From Ensifer sp. LCM 4579 (GTDB lineage Bacteria > Pseudomonadota > Alphaproteobacteria > Rhizobiales > Rhizobiaceae): 64,000 bases of DNA. The translations under genes and the position numbers were made by a program. The stretch lies in the NCBI RefSeq assembly GCF_001854885.1, contig NZ_MDDV01000008.1:124001-188000 (forward strand). Reading direction: 5' to 3'. Shown in pieces: positions 43,404 through 53,357 of this stretch. How positions within the stretch are numbered: the stretch's first letter is position 1; every line of letters starts with the position of its first letter. Under the pieces are notes generated by a model. The model had not been told where the DNA came from. It was given only the letters and a program-made list of their open reading frames with translations, and made no database searches.

Positions 43404-45116
43404 TTAGAACAGGAAATAGCGTTGCGCCATCGGCAGCACCGTTGCCGGTTCGCAGGTCAGCAGTTCCCCGTCGGCACGGACCTCATAGGTCTCCGGATCG
43501 ACCTCGATATGCGGCGTCAGCCTGTTGTGGATCATGGACGCCTTGCCGATGCCGCCGCGCGTGTTCTGGACCGCAACCAATTCCTTGGCAACGCCGAGCC
43601 TGCCCGCGAGGCCGGCATCGAGCGAGGCCTGCGAGACGAAGGTGACGGAGGAATTGGTGCGGCTTTTGCCATAGGCGCCGAACATCGGCCGGTAATGCAC
43701 CGGCTGCGGCGTCGGGATGGAGGCGTTCGGATCGCCCATCGGCGCCGCGGCGATCGTGCCGCCGATCAGCACCATGTCCGGCTTAACGCCGAAGAAGGCC
43801 GGGTTCCAGAGGACGATATCCGCGCGCTTGCCGACCTCGAGTGAGCCGATTTCGTGGCTCAATCCATGGGCGATCGCCGGGTTGATCGTGTATTTGGCGA
43901 TGTAGCGCTTAACGCGGAAATTGTCGTTGTCGCCCGCCTCTTCCTTCAGCCGCCCGCGCTGCCGCTTCATCTTATCGGCGGTCTGCCAGGTGCGGATCGC
44001 CACTTCGCCGACGCGCCCCATGGCCTGACTGTCGGAGGAGATGATCGAGAAGGCGCCTATGTCGTGCAGGATATCCTCCGCTGCGATCGTCTCCTTGCGG
44101 ATACGGCTTTCCGCAAAGGCGATGTCCTCCGGGATCGACGGCGACAGGTGATGGCAGACCATCAGCATGTCGAGATGCTCCGCCACGGTGTTGAGCGTGT
44201 AAGGCCGCGTCGGGTTCGTCGAGGACGGAATGACATTCGGCTGGCTGCAGATCTTAATAATATCCGGCGCATGACCGCCGCCGGCTCCTTCCGTGTGGAA
44301 GGCGTGGATCGTCCGTCCCTTGATTGCCGCGATCGTATCCTCGACGAAGCCGCTCTCGTTCAGCGTATCGGTGTGGATCATCACCTGCACGTCGTATTCG
44401 TCGGCAACCGAAAGGCAGCAGTCGATGGCAGCCGGCGTCGTGCCCCAATCCTCGTGCAGCTTGAGCGACGAGGCGCCACCCATCACCATTTCGACGAGCG
44501 CGCCCGGCTGCGAGGCATTGCCCTTGCCGGCAAAGGCGAGGTTCATCGGGAAGGCGTCGGCCGCCTCGATCATCCGGGCGATGTGCCAGGGCCCCGGCGT
44601 GCAGGTGGTGGCGAGCGTGCCATGCGCCGGCCCGGTGCCGCCGCCGAGCATGCAGGTCAGCCCGCTCGTCAGCGCCTCTTCGATCTGCTGCGGGCAGATG
44701 AAGTGGATATGCGCGTCCATACCACCTGCGGTGACGATTTTCCCTTCGCCGGCAATCGCCTCGGTACCCGGACCGACAATGATGTTCACGCCCGGCTGCG
44801 TGTCCGGATTTCCGGCCTTGCCGATGGCGGCGATACGCCCGTCCCTGAGGCCGATATCGGCCTTGACGATTCCCCAATGGTCGATGATGAGCGCGTTGGT
44901 GATAACCGTGTCGACAGCGCCGGCAGCGCGCGTCACCTGGCTTTGGCCCATGCCGTCGCGGATGACCTTGCCGCCGCCGAACTTCACCTCTTCGCCATAG
45001 CTGGTGAAATCCTTTTCGACCTCGATGAAAAGCTCGGTATCGGCAAGCCGCACCTTGTCCCCGACGGTCGGACCGAACATGTTGGCATAGGCCGCACGCG
45101 ACATTTTATAGGACAT
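43404..45116 (-). CDS. ureC: Urease alpha (catalytic) subunit UreC
   Basis: The 570-residue protein starts at 45116. Nickel ligands are His in [12 protein letters not shown], the carbamylated lysine in [10 protein letters not shown], and histidines in [11 protein letters not shown] and [12 protein letters not shown]; the flap cysteine and histidine are in [15 protein letters not shown]. It hydrolyses urea to ammonia and carbamate with UreA and UreB. It begins 2 bp after the 216-aa accessory gene. Confidence 0.97.
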   Translation of the reverse strand: MSYKMSRAAYANMFGPTVGDKVRLADTELFIEVEKDFTSYGEEVKFGGGKVIRDGMGQSQVTRAAGAVDTVITNALIIDHWGIVKADIGLRDGRIAAIGKAGNPDTQPGVNIIVGPGTEAIAGEGKIVTAGGMDAHIHFICPQQIEEALTSGLTCMLGGGTGPAHGTLATTCTPGPWHIARMIEAADAFPMNLAFAGKGNASQPGALVEMVMGGASSLKLHEDWGTTPAAIDCCLSVADEYDVQVMIHTDTLNESGFVEDTIAAIKGRTIHAFHTEGAGGGHAPDIIKICSQPNVIPSSTNPTRPYTLNTVAEHLDMLMVCHHLSPSIPEDIAFAESRIRKETIAAEDILHDIGAFSIISSDSQAMGRVGEVAIRTWQTADKMKRQRGRLKEEAGDNDNFRVKRYIAKYTINPAIAHGLSHEIGSLEVGKRADIVLWNPAFFGVKPDMVLIGGTIAAAPMGDPNASIPTPQPVHYRPMFGAYGKSRTNSSVTFVSQASLDAGLAGRLGVAKELVAVQNTRGGIGKASMIHNRLTPHIEVDPETYEVRADGELLTCEPATVLPMAQRYFLF

Positions 45117-45118
45117 GT

Positions 45119-45769
45119 TCAGGCTCCTTGGGGCAAGTCTGACGAAACGGTTTGATCGAGGCGGCGAACGCGGCCAACGGCGGCGAGCGCATCGACATAG
45201 CGTCGCTCCGCCGAGAAGGGATGCCATTCCCAGCCGCTGTGGCCGAAACCGGCAAGCACGATGCGCTCGCCGCTGGAGGCGGCATTCAAGAGAATGTCGG
45301 CGATCGTAACGAGGCCGCTAGACGGAACGATGTAAGGCGGCGGTTCGAAGCGGGCGAGCTCGCGTTCCAACCGTTCCTGCGTCTCTGCGGGAATGACGCG
45401 GTGTTTGCGCCCAGTCGCACGCGCAAAGCTTTCGAAGCCGGCGGTATAGTCATCGCAGAAGTCGTCAAGATCCGGGTGCGTCGCGGCAAGACCAGCCCGC
45501 ATGGCGGCAAACTTTGCACCGGAGCGTACGCTCCAGATCTCGCGTGCCTGCCGCACCGGGTCGCTTGTCTTCCAGCGACCGCCACCGAGCATCGCGAGCG
45601 CAGGGCGGCCGGTGTTGCAGACCGCGATAATGTCGGTCTTGCTGCCGCCCTTGCCGATCGAGCGGCAATCGTTGAAGCGGATCACCAGCTCGGCGGCGTC
45701 GATCATTGCGGCGGCACCCTCCGGCACCTCGCCATTGCCCACGATCATGATGATGCGGCCCTCTTGCAA
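45119..45769 (-). CDS. Urease operon accessory protein with sialyltransferase-like (GT29) motif
   Basis: The 216-residue soluble protein begins [13 protein letters not shown], then [20 protein letters not shown]. The pattern VGNG...ID...V.RFN is the nucleotide-sugar motif (sialyl motif L) of GT29 sialyltransferases, and the later [16 protein letters not shown] resembles motif S. Similar genes are annotated as urease operon accessory proteins in rhizobia. It is tightly packed: 2 bp before ureC, 2 bp after the LprI-like gene. A direct role in urease assembly is not known; a glycosyltransferase fold is inferred from the motifs. Confidence 0.65.
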   Translation of the reverse strand: MQEGRIIMIVGNGEVPEGAAAMIDAAELVIRFNDCRSIGKGGSKTDIIAVCNTGRPALAMLGGGRWKTSDPVRQAREIWSVRSGAKFAAMRAGLAATHPDLDDFCDDYTAGFESFARATGRKHRVIPAETQERLERELARFEPPPYIVPSSGLVTIADILLNAASSGERIVLAGFGHSGWEWHPFSAERRYVDALAAVGRVRRLDQTVSSDLPQGA

Positions 45770-45771
45770 CG

Positions 45772-46197
45772 TCAGTTCCCTGCGGGCTCGAGCAGTTCTT
45801 TGAGTTCTGCCGTCCGCTTTCGCGTCAGGTCCGCCAGACAGCCAGAGACGAGCATGGGCTCCATCGAGCCGCCGCGCGCCTCGAAACCGGCCAGTTCACA
45901 CTGGCCGTCGCGATAGCCGATCCAGGCGCGCTGCGCCTTTTTCAGCGCCCCCACGGCTCCGACATGGGCCGCATTGATGTCGCCCAATTCCTTGTCGGTC
46001 TCCTGCATCGCGGCGATCGCCTGTCGGTAGATGCTGTTCAGTTCCATGTCGGCCGCCTCGTAATCCCGATGAGCGCAAATGTTCAAATCCATCTGCGTCA
46101 CGGCCTCCTGGCAATTCACTTCCGGCTGCTCCTGGGCGAATGCGGAAGCCGTGGAAAGGATGAGGAGTAGAGCGGTGACGGGAGAAACTGGCCTCAT
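45772..46197 (-). CDS. LprI/DUF1311 family secreted protein
   Basis: The 141-residue protein has a signal peptide ([15 protein letters not shown], cleavage about residue 22) and a DUF1311/LprI domain with four cysteines: [16 protein letters not shown], then [17 protein letters not shown] and [15 protein letters not shown]. LprI of Mycobacterium inhibits lysozyme. It overlaps ureB by 4 bp (ATGA), so it is cotranslated with the urease structural genes although it is exported. Confidence 0.85.
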   Translation of the reverse strand: MRPVSPVTALLLILSTASAFAQEQPEVNCQEAVTQMDLNICAHRDYEAADMELNSIYRQAIAAMQETDKELGDINAAHVGAVGALKKAQRAWIGYRDGQCELAGFEARGGSMEPMLVSGCLADLTRKRTAELKELLEPAGN

Positions 46198-46499
46198 AGC
46201 TTGCCCATCACCTGCTGGCGGAAGCCGAACACCTCGCGCTTGCCTGATAGCGGGATCAGCGTAACCTGGCGGGTCTGGCCCGGCTCGAAGCGGACGGCCG
46301 TGCCGGCAGGAATATCGAGGCGCATGCCATAAGCTGCCTGGCGATCGAAGATCAGGCCCGGGTTCGTTTCCGCGAAGTGGTAATGGCTGCCGACCTGCAC
46401 CGGCCGATCGCCGGAATTGGAGACCTCGATGGTGGCGGTCTCAAGACCGGCATTCAATTCGATGTCGCCGGTGGCTGCGATGATTTCCCCTGGAATCAA
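46194..46499 (-). CDS. ureB: Urease beta subunit UreB
   Basis: The 101-residue protein starts with TTG at 46499 after GAGGGGA. The UreB fold is shown by [37 protein letters not shown] and [17 protein letters not shown]. It helps to assemble the trimeric urease. It is separated from ureA by 125 bp, mostly a repeat element, whereas these genes are normally adjacent. Confidence 0.95.
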   Translation of the reverse strand: MIPGEIIAATGDIELNAGLETATIEVSNSGDRPVQVGSHYHFAETNPGLIFDRQAAYGMRLDIPAGTAVRFEPGQTRQVTLIPLSGKREVFGFRQQVMGKL

Positions 46500-46522
46500 G
46501 TCTCTGTCCCCTCACGCGGTTC

Positions 46523-46628
46523 TTAGAGCGGAATGCGCTCACTTACGTTCGCGCTACCGCTCTGTCCTTTTGTTTTTGCCGCATTTATGCGACGTCAGGT
46601 GATCCCACCTGACTGCAAAATGCTCTAA
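46523..46628. repeat. Palindromic intergenic element inserted between ureA and ureB
   Basis: It is bounded by TTAGAGC (46523-46529) and GCTCTAA (46622-46628) and contains GTCAGGTG-ATCC-CACCTGAC (46594-46613), a perfect 8-bp stem. The right boundary supplies the TAG stop of ureA. The layout (terminal inverted repeat, central palindrome, AAAACAAAAGGACA spacer) resembles non-coding repeats common in rhizobial genomes. Confidence 0.6.
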
Positions 46629-46927
46629 CGGATCGGTTCATGGACGGTGACGAGCTTCGTCCCGTCCGGGAAGGTTGCCTCGATCTGAATGTCGTGGATC
46701 ATGTCCGGGATGCCCTCCATCACCTGGTCGCGGGTCAGCACATGCGCACCCGCCTCCATCAGTTCGGCCACGGACCGGCCGTCGCGCGCGCCTTCGACGA
46801 CGAAGTCCGTAATCAGGGCGATCGCCTCCGGATGATTGAGCTTGACGCCCCGCTCCAGCCGCCGGCGCGCGATCATCGCCGCCATGGAAATCAACAATTT
46901 GTCTTTTTCGCGCGGAGTGAGATTCAT
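46625..46927 (-). CDS. ureA: Urease gamma subunit UreA
   Basis: The 100-residue protein has the family's characteristic start [26 protein letters not shown] and the end [28 protein letters not shown]. It is structural and binds UreC. The stop codon TAG lies in the terminal repeat of the element at 46523-46628. UreD is 27 bp upstream. Confidence 0.96.
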   Translation of the reverse strand: MNLTPREKDKLLISMAAMIARRRLERGVKLNHPEAIALITDFVVEGARDGRSVAELMEAGAHVLTRDQVMEGIPDMIHDIQIEATFPDGTKLVTVHEPIR

Positions 46928-46954
46928 GCGTCGGCATCCGGGTTTATTGCAGGA

Positions 46955-47788
46955 TCAGAGAGTCCAGACTTTCGGCACAGATGCGTCCTTACGCAAGTGC
47001 GAAATGAGCGGGACGAGGATTTTTCTGAGTTCGAACCCATCGGCGGCGACCACGCGGGCCACGAGCTTGTCGCGCCCGCCGACTCTGTTGTGGCTGACGC
47101 CGGCCCATGCCACCGCTGCAAGTGCTGCGCGCAGCTTCGAAAGCATCGCTTCGCTATCCGGCGCCACAAAGAGGAGCGTCGCGAACGCGGCCGCGCCGCC
47201 GAGGACGGCAGGTCTTGCGGCAAGTCGGGCAATCTCGTCGGCGAGTGTCAGATTTTCGGCGTGAATCAGCTTGCCGTGGCTCGAGACCCGCCAGCGATCT
47301 CGAAAGAGGCCGGTATGCACCGCCTCTCCCATTGCCTTGCGGCCGAGCAGCACCGCCTCGACGGCGAGCAGCACTGCATCGCTCGCCAGGTCGACGTCGA
47401 GCGCGCGCGACAGCGAAGCCCGATCGAAGAGGATCGTTTCCTGAGGCAGCCAGTCGATACGTGCGCCGGCCGCGGCCGATAGGCGCGTCTTTATCTCTGC
47501 GGTGCCTGCGCCTGCCTTGTAGATCTTCTCGCAGGCCTGCGTTGTCAAAGTGAGGTTCGTCCCCTCGCCCGCCTCAAAGGCCCAGTTCAGACGGTCGCCG
47601 CCCGTGACGCCCCCCGACGAGTTGATGAGCACTGCTTCCATGGAACCGTCGAAGGTTTGCGGCAGGCGGAGCTTGGCGCAGCCTTCTTGGTAGAGCTCCG
47701 CTATGCGCGTGCGCCCCTCTCGGGACTTGGCAACCAGCCGCCCCTTCCCCCAAGCCCTTTGCGGGGCGATGATTGCCGCCTCGGTCAA
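46955..47788 (-). CDS. ureD: Urease accessory protein UreD
   Basis: The 277-residue protein has [43 protein letters not shown] and [15 protein letters not shown], the strand and tunnel motifs of UreD/UreH, and later [16 protein letters not shown]. It is the first gene of the cluster, giving a nickel tunnel between UreG-UreF and UreC. Its start is 336 bp from the divergent ohrR-like gene. Confidence 0.95.
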   Translation of the reverse strand: MTEAAIIAPQRAWGKGRLVAKSREGRTRIAELYQEGCAKLRLPQTFDGSMEAVLINSSGGVTGGDRLNWAFEAGEGTNLTLTTQACEKIYKAGAGTAEIKTRLSAAAGARIDWLPQETILFDRASLSRALDVDLASDAVLLAVEAVLLGRKAMGEAVHTGLFRDRWRVSSHGKLIHAENLTLADEIARLAARPAVLGGAAAFATLLFVAPDSEAMLSKLRAALAAVAWAGVSHNRVGGRDKLVARVVAADGFELRKILVPLISHLRKDASVPKVWTL

Positions 47789-48124
47789 TGTCCCGGATGT
47801 TTCCCTGCTGGCACGCGTTCCGCCCGCAATCCTTTTGCTCCGGCATCGTCGGGAACCGGGCGACCAAAGTCAAGCCATTGTTTCAACCGTGGAATTACTC
47901 CGACCAAGTCGCATTGGCGCATGATGCGCCCCACGGCTCGTCCGTCGGCTTCGCGAAAAAGGGGCCCCCTCCGCGGGCGCCCTCCTTGGTTTTGCCGGCG
48001 TATCCGTTACCAACGCCCTGGATTAAATCGTGCACGACATTTATCGGCAAAAATTCCTGTTGTTAATACCTTGCGATCATATCGCGAACGATTTATTTTA
48101 TACCAGAAAATCTGGAAGAAGGCC
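47789..48124. other. Divergent promoter region of ureD and the ohrR-like gene
   Basis: About 336 bp without a gene. It holds a GC-rich stretch (GGGGCCCCC about 47960) and the palindrome GCGAT-CAT-ATCGC (48073-48085), 40 bp before the regulator start, a candidate operator. Beyond this I see no clear structure. Confidence 0.5.
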
Positions 48125-48577
48125 ATGGAAAAGGCAGATACCCCCTCCTCCGATGGACTGATGAATCTCGACGATTTTCTGTGCTTCGCCATCTATTCCA
48201 CGAATCACGCCTTCACGCGCGTCTACAAGCCGTTGCTCGACGAACTGGAACTCACCTACCCACAATATCTGGTCATGGTCGTCCTATGGGAAAAGGACGA
48301 CCAGACGGTCGGCAGTCTTGGCGAAAAGCTCTTCCTGGAATCGAGTACGCTCACGCCCATGTTGAAGCGTCTCGAAGCGATGGGCTATGTTTCCAGGGTG
48401 CGCGACAGGACCGACGAGCGGCAGGTCCGCGTCCGCCTCACCGACACCGGTCGCGCTCTCAAGGAAAAAGCAAGCGCCGTTCCGAACGGCATTGCCGACG
48501 CGACGGGCATGGAGCCGGCCGAGATCGCCCGGCTGAAGCGGGATATTGCAGCGCTCCGCACCTCGCTTTTGCGTTAG
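48125..48577 (+). CDS. MarR-family regulator of the OhrR type
   Basis: The 150-residue protein begins at 48125. It resembles OhrR strongly: LDDFLCFAIYSTNHAFTRVYKPLLDELELTYPQYLVM, in which the cysteine of LCFA is the peroxide-sensing residue, followed by the wing helix SSTLTPMLKRLEAMGYVSRVRDRTDERQVRV. OhrR proteins repress ohr genes until the cysteine is oxidised by organic hydroperoxides. No ohr gene is adjacent, so it is an orphan here. A palindrome lies upstream. Not given a symbol because paralogues exist. Confidence 0.85.
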   Translation: MEKADTPSSDGLMNLDDFLCFAIYSTNHAFTRVYKPLLDELELTYPQYLVMVVLWEKDDQTVGSLGEKLFLESSTLTPMLKRLEAMGYVSRVRDRTDERQVRVRLTDTGRALKEKASAVPNGIADATGMEPAEIARLKRDIAALRTSLLR

Positions 48578-48700
48578 AGCCGTCCCGAAGCGCCCGATTC
48601 CATGAGTTTCAGCAGCGCGGGGACTGATCATGCGCCGGAGAATATCCGTCGCCGCGCCCTCATCTCGCATGCACCAAGTTTCTCTCGCGCGGTGACGCTC

Positions 48701-48734
48701 AAAACTGAAGGCCCGGCTTGACGGCCGGGCCTTC
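48701..48734 (-). terminator. Terminator of the liv operon binding-protein gene
   Basis: GAAGGCCCGGC and GCCGGGCCTTC form an 11-bp stem with a 6-nt loop, followed by AGTTTT on the minus strand, 23 bp after the livK stop. Confidence 0.8.
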
Positions 48735-48756
48735 GCGTATCTCTCAGAGACGAGGA

Positions 48757-49875
48757 CTACTCGTTCTGGAAGTAGCTGTACTTGCCGTCGTCACCCTTCT
48801 TCCAGGTGTACATGACGTAGTCCGGACGCGTGATATCGCCCTTTTCGTCAAAGCCGAGTTCGCCGATCGCGGTCTGGAACGGGCCCTTTGCCTTGATGGC
48901 TTCGGCAACCGCCTGCGGGTCGTTGCCGCCCGCGGCCTTGGCACCCTCAGCGATCACCTGAAGCGCCGCATAGGAATAGAGCGTGTAGGCTTCCGGCTCG
49001 AAGCCGGCTGCGCGGAACTTCTCGACGAGTTCCTTGGCATTCGGGTTCTTGCGCGGATCCGGAGCGAAGGTCATCAGCGTGCCGTCGACCGCATCGCCGG
49101 CGATCGAGGCCAGTTCGTTGGACACGATGCCGTCGCCCGACATGAACGTCGCCTGCAGGCCCTGGTCCTTCATCTGGCGCATGATGAGCCCGGCCTCCGT
49201 GTGCAGACCGCCGTAATAGACGACCGAAACGCCGGCTTGCTTCATCTTGGCGATCAGCGCCGAGAAGTCCTTGTCGCCGGTGTTGATGCCTTCGTAGAGG
49301 GCCTCGGTGACGCCGGCTTCGCCCATTGCCTTCCTGGTTTCATCGGCAAGACCCTGACCATAAGGCGTCTTGTCGTGAACGACGGCGACTTTTGCATCCT
49401 TGAAGTTGGCGGCGATATAAGCGCCGGCAACGGCGCCCTGCTGGTCATCACGGCCGCAGGTGCGGAACGTGTTCCAAAGACCCCGCTCGGTGAACTGCGG
49501 GTTGGTCGAAGCCGGGGTGATCTGCAGGATGCCGTTTTCAGCGTAGATGTCCGACGCCGGGATCGAGACACCCGAGTTGAAGTGGCCGATCACGAACTGC
49601 ACGCCATCAGCGACGAACTTGTTGGCAACCGATACGCCCTGCTTGGCGTCGGACACGTCGTCGCCGAGCACGATCTTGATCTGTTCCCCGTTGATGCCGC
49701 CTGCCGCATTGAGATCGGCAGCAGCCTGCTCCGCACCTTTCTGGAGCTGGGCGCCGAATGCCGCATTCGGACCCGTCAGCGGACCAGCGACGCCGACGAG
49801 AATATCGGCCCACGCGGTGCCGCTGAAGGCGACCATTGCGGTCAGCGCCACAGCCGACAGAAGAGACTTTTTCAT
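48757..49875 (-). CDS. livK: Branched-chain amino acid ABC transporter substrate-binding protein
   Basis: The 372-residue protein starts at 49875 after TTGGGAGTAAC. A signal peptide ([19 protein letters not shown]) is followed by a LivK-type periplasmic fold: [53 protein letters not shown] and [17 protein letters not shown]. It binds leucine, isoleucine and valine. In this operon the order is livH-M-G-F-DUF6867-livK, with livK last and a terminator after. Confidence 0.94.
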   Translation of the reverse strand: MKKSLLSAVALTAMVAFSGTAWADILVGVAGPLTGPNAAFGAQLQKGAEQAAADLNAAGGINGEQIKIVLGDDVSDAKQGVSVANKFVADGVQFVIGHFNSGVSIPASDIYAENGILQITPASTNPQFTERGLWNTFRTCGRDDQQGAVAGAYIAANFKDAKVAVVHDKTPYGQGLADETRKAMGEAGVTEALYEGINTGDKDFSALIAKMKQAGVSVVYYGGLHTEAGLIMRQMKDQGLQATFMSGDGIVSNELASIAGDAVDGTLMTFAPDPRKNPNAKELVEKFRAAGFEPEAYTLYSYAALQVIAEGAKAAGGNDPQAVAEAIKAKGPFQTAIGELGFDEKGDITRPDYVMYTWKKGDDGKYSYFQNE

Positions 49876-49989
49876 CTTGTTACTCCCAAATTGTCGAGCG
49901 GGTCTCATTTCAAAGCCAGCACAATGCCCACTATTCTTGCGCCGGTGATCCTTCGCACCGGCCGCTTCCGACCGGCACATGCTGTTCCC

Positions 49990-50334
49990 TTATTTCGCCC
50001 TCCAAGAGAAAGGCGAGGCTTTTTCATATAACCAATAATAGTTGATTGCCATTTGCTTGGTGAGGTAATACCGGAAACCGGCGGTAGCAAACAACAAAAG
50101 CACGACCGTGTCTACAATATAGTATTGCAGGCTGAACATCGTTCCTCCGAAAAGGGCGTGATGCACGAAACGGATAGCGAGGCCGAGCAGTGCCACATAG
50201 ATCAGCAACCGCTGAATCGTCTGCCAGTTTTCGGCGACATTCTTGCCCGTTCTCCAGGCAGTCCAGCCGCCAAGGACACAGGTGACGAACAGAAATTGCC
50301 AGATGGACGCTTCTTCGTAGAGAATTCCCTGCAT
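49990..50334 (-). CDS. DUF6867 family small membrane protein in the liv operon
   Basis: The 114-residue protein has three hydrophobic helices (FLFVTCVLGGWTAWRTG, RLLIYVALLGLAIRFVHHALFGG and YYIVDTVVLLLFATAGFRYYLT). Proteins of this DUF6867-type family lie beside liv transporter genes in rhizobia. It is 24 bp after livF. No function is established; support of the transporter is inferred from position. Confidence 0.75.
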   Translation of the reverse strand: MQGILYEEASIWQFLFVTCVLGGWTAWRTGKNVAENWQTIQRLLIYVALLGLAIRFVHHALFGGTMFSLQYYIVDTVVLLLFATAGFRYYLTKQMAINYYWLYEKASPFSWRAK

Positions 50335-50358
50335 GTCATTAACTCCAGGCGCAGCGCA

Positions 50359-51084
50359 TCAGTGACGGCCGCCTTCGAGATAGGCGGCGCGAACTTCCGG
50401 GTTGGCGAGCAGGTCCTTGCCCGACCCGCTCATCGTTACCCGGCCATTGACCAGAACATAGGCCCGATCGGACAATTTGAGCGCGCCGAAGGCGTTCTGC
50501 TCCACCAGGAAGACCGTCAGCCCCTCCTGCTTGTTGAGCTTTTTGATCGCGTCGAAAATGCCTTTGACGATCAACGGCGCAAGGCCGAGCGACGGCTCGT
50601 CGAGCAGCAGCAGCTTCGGCCGCGCCATCAGCGCCCGCCCGATCGACAGCATCTGTTGCTCGCCGCCGGACAGCGTTCCGCCGCGCTGGGCCTGACGTTC
50701 CTTCAGGCGCGGAAAGAGCGCAAAGACCTTCTCGACGTCCTCCTTGAAGTGCTTCAGATTGTCGAGGCTCGCGCCCATCTGGAGGTTTTCCAGAACCGTC
50801 ATGCGCGGGAAGATCCGCCGCCCTTCCGGTGACTGGGCGATTCGCAGGCGGGCGATCTCGTGCGTCGGCAGACGCGTGATGTCCCGTCCCTCGAAAACGA
50901 CGGAGCCGGTGCGCGCTTGCGGGGCGCCGCAGATCGTCATCATGAGCGTCGACTTTCCGGCGCCGTTGGCGCCGATCAGCGAGACAATTTCCCCGCGGTG
51001 GACCTCGACGTCGACGCCGGAGAGCGCCCGGATATTGCCGTAATAGGTTTCGACACTTCTCACATTCAAGAGCGGAGCAGTCAT
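50359..51084 (-). CDS. livF: Branched-chain amino acid ABC transporter ATPase LivF
   Basis: The 241-residue protein has Walker A GANGAGKSTL, signature LSGGEQQMLSIGRALM, Walker B LLLLDEPSLGLAP and H-loop TVFLVEQNAFGALKLSD, with the LivF start LLNVRSVETYYGNIRALSGV. It powers import with LivG. Overlaps livG by 4 bp. Confidence 0.95.
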   Translation of the reverse strand: MTAPLLNVRSVETYYGNIRALSGVDVEVHRGEIVSLIGANGAGKSTLMMTICGAPQARTGSVVFEGRDITRLPTHEIARLRIAQSPEGRRIFPRMTVLENLQMGASLDNLKHFKEDVEKVFALFPRLKERQAQRGGTLSGGEQQMLSIGRALMARPKLLLLDEPSLGLAPLIVKGIFDAIKKLNKQEGLTVFLVEQNAFGALKLSDRAYVLVNGRVTMSGSGKDLLANPEVRAAYLEGGRH

Positions 51085-51968
51085 TGCGTCATGCCTCCCT
51101 GCTCGCTTTCGATTTCCTCGATCTCTTCGATCACCTCTTCAACCTCTTCGTCCTCGACGCCCAGATAGGCCGCGATGACCTTCGGATCGTTCTTCACGTA
51201 ATCCGGATTGCCGTCGGAAATCTTCTGCCCGTATTCCAGCACCACCACATGGTCGGAAATCTCCATCACCACCGACATGTCGTGTTCGATCAGCAGGATG
51301 GACGTCCCTGTTTCGCCGCGAATGGTCTGCAGCAGGTCGTTGAGGGCGAGCGACTCGCGCGGGTTCAGACCGGCAGCCGGTTCGTCGAGGCAAAGCAGTT
51401 CCGGCCCGGTGCACATGGCGCGGGCGATTTCGAGCCGCCGTTGCGCACCATAGGGCAGGTCGCCCGCCGGATCATCAGCGCGGTCGATGAGCGATGCCAT
51501 CTCAAGCCAATGCTTTGCAACCTCGATCGACTCCTTGGAGGCCTGCCGATAGGCCGGGAAGCCCAAGAGACCGAGGATGGTAAAACCGGAGGCCAGCATC
51601 AACTTGTTGTGCTGTGCCACCAGCAGATTTTCGAGAACCGTCAGGCCAGAGAACATCCGGATGTTCTGGAAGGTCCGCGCCACTTTGGCGCGCTTGGCGA
51701 TCTCGAAATCCGGCAGGCGCTCCAAGAGGAACTCTCCGCCGGACCTCTGCCTCATGGTGATCATGCCCATGGTCGGCTTGTAGAAGCCGGTGATGCAGTT
51801 GAACACCGTCGTCTTGCCGGCCCCGTTCGGGCCGATCAGTGCGGTGATTTCACCTCGCGCAGCCTCGAAGGAGAAGTCGTTGATGGCCATGAGACCGCCG
51901 AAGCGCATCGACAGGTGCTCGACCTTGAGAATGGGGTCATTTGTCATCGTCGTTGTCTCGAGGGCCAT
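51081..51968 (-). CDS. livG: Branched-chain amino acid ABC transporter ATPase LivG
   Basis: The 295-residue protein has Walker A GPNGAGKTTVF, the LivG insert region (RTFQNIRMFSGLTVLENLLVAQH), signature LPYGAQRRLEIARAM, Walker B LLCLDEPAAGLNP and H-loop ILLIEHDMSVVMEISD. An acidic, repetitive C-terminal tail (EDEEVEEVIEEIEEIESE) extends beyond the usual end of the family. The start overlaps the livM stop by one base (TGATG); an ATG seven codons later is also possible. Confidence 0.94.
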   Translation of the reverse strand: MALETTTMTNDPILKVEHLSMRFGGLMAINDFSFEAARGEITALIGPNGAGKTTVFNCITGFYKPTMGMITMRQRSGGEFLLERLPDFEIAKRAKVARTFQNIRMFSGLTVLENLLVAQHNKLMLASGFTILGLLGFPAYRQASKESIEVAKHWLEMASLIDRADDPAGDLPYGAQRRLEIARAMCTGPELLCLDEPAAGLNPRESLALNDLLQTIRGETGTSILLIEHDMSVVMEISDHVVVLEYGQKISDGNPDYVKNDPKVIAAYLGVEDEEVEEVIEEIEEIESEQGGMTQ

Positions 51969-53353
51969 CAGCCGTGCCCTTCCTTGGTGAAGCTGCCGGA
52001 GATGGCCTTTCGCTCATGGAGGAACGCGGTCGGTTCGCGCGATCCGACGAAGCCGCGAGGCTTCCAGACCATGACGACGACCATGGCCAGGCCAAAGATC
52101 AGCATACGGTAGAGTTCAGGCGTAAAGGTCGGCCCGAAGATCACCTTGAGGAAAGTGAGTTCGCGCAGGATTTCCGTCCCGCCCACCATCACCACCGCCG
52201 CGATCGCGATACCCGTCAGCGACCCCATGCCGCCGAGAACGACGATGGCAAGGATAACGGCCGATTCGAGGAACACGAAGGATTCCGGCGAGACGAAGCC
52301 TTGGCGCACGGCGAAGAAGGAGCCCGCAATGCCGCCAAACATCGCGCCCGTGGCAAAGGCCGTGAGTTTGGTCATCGTCGTGTTGATGCCGAGCGACCGA
52401 CAGGCGATCTCATCCTCGCGGAGCGCTTCCCAGGCCCTGCCTATCGGCATCCGGCGCAGGCGGATCGTGACGAAGGCGGTCAGCAGGGCGAGCGCGAGGA
52501 TCAGATAGAAAAGGAAGATCTTGTAGTAGGCCGAAGACATCGGCAGGCCGAACAGGGCTGCAAAGCCATCCTTGGAGGCATCGAACTTGATGCCGAACAG
52601 GGTTGCCTTGGCAATGCCGGAGACGCCGAACGTTCCCTTGGTGACCTCGGTCCAGTTGATCAGCACGAGTCGGATGATTTCGCCGAAAGCAAGCGTAACG
52701 ATCGCCAGGTAGTCGCCCCTAAGGCGCAGAACCGGGAAACCGAGGATCACGCCCCAGAGGGCCGCGAGAATGCCGGCGATCGGCAGCAGCACCCAGAAGG
52801 ATAGGCCGAAATAGCTGGAGAGCAGCGCATAGGAATAGGCGCCGACCGCATAGAAGGCCACATAGCCAAGATCGAGGAGGCCGGCGAGACCGACGACGAT
52901 GTTGAGCCCCCAGGCAAGCATCACGTAGATCAGGATCTGGATGCCGAAATTGTCCACCCACTTCAACGAACCCTGGACGCCGACGAGGGCGAGGATGACC
53001 GGCGGATAAAGCACCAGAGCGACGATCGCGATCTTCGCAAAATTGCGGCTGAAGAAGCTCTCCCTCTTCGCAATGTCGGGCGCCGCCACCCTCGCGGCCT
53101 TCCGCTGGGCGAGCCAAGGCTGGACATAGGCGACGATCAGGAACCGGCCCACCGTGGCGACGGCGACGAAGACCGCCAGCAGTCCCCAGCGCTGCCTGAG
53201 AACGAGTTCATTGCGGATGTTCTGGTCGGTTTCGAGACCGACGAAGAGGACGAACAGTCCGAGCGTGATGAGCCCCGCGAAGACGGCCTCGCGCAAGGCC
53301 CGCGCCGTCACCTCGGTGCCGGCGCTTGCAGTCGTAGAAGCAACATTTGCCAT
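51968..53353 (-). CDS. livM: Branched-chain amino acid ABC transporter permease LivM
   Basis: The 461-residue protein has about ten helices, with an N-terminal extension of three ([19 protein letters not shown] and following) before the LivM core: [57 protein letters not shown] and [20 protein letters not shown]. It forms the channel with LivH. Confidence 0.94.
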   Translation of the reverse strand: MANVASTTASAGTEVTARALREAVFAGLITLGLFVLFVGLETDQNIRNELVLRQRWGLLAVFVAVATVGRFLIVAYVQPWLAQRKAARVAAPDIAKRESFFSRNFAKIAIVALVLYPPVILALVGVQGSLKWVDNFGIQILIYVMLAWGLNIVVGLAGLLDLGYVAFYAVGAYSYALLSSYFGLSFWVLLPIAGILAALWGVILGFPVLRLRGDYLAIVTLAFGEIIRLVLINWTEVTKGTFGVSGIAKATLFGIKFDASKDGFAALFGLPMSSAYYKIFLFYLILALALLTAFVTIRLRRMPIGRAWEALREDEIACRSLGINTTMTKLTAFATGAMFGGIAGSFFAVRQGFVSPESFVFLESAVILAIVVLGGMGSLTGIAIAAVVMVGGTEILRELTFLKVIFGPTFTPELYRMLIFGLAMVVVMVWKPRGFVGSREPTAFLHERKAISGSFTKEGHG

Positions 53354-53357
53354 GGAA

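Noticed and set aside
47657-48124. N-terminal extension of the OhrR-like gene upstream to 47657
   Set aside because: The extension runs back into ureD on the opposite strand and has no coding sense; the ATG at 48125 starts the family's N-terminus.
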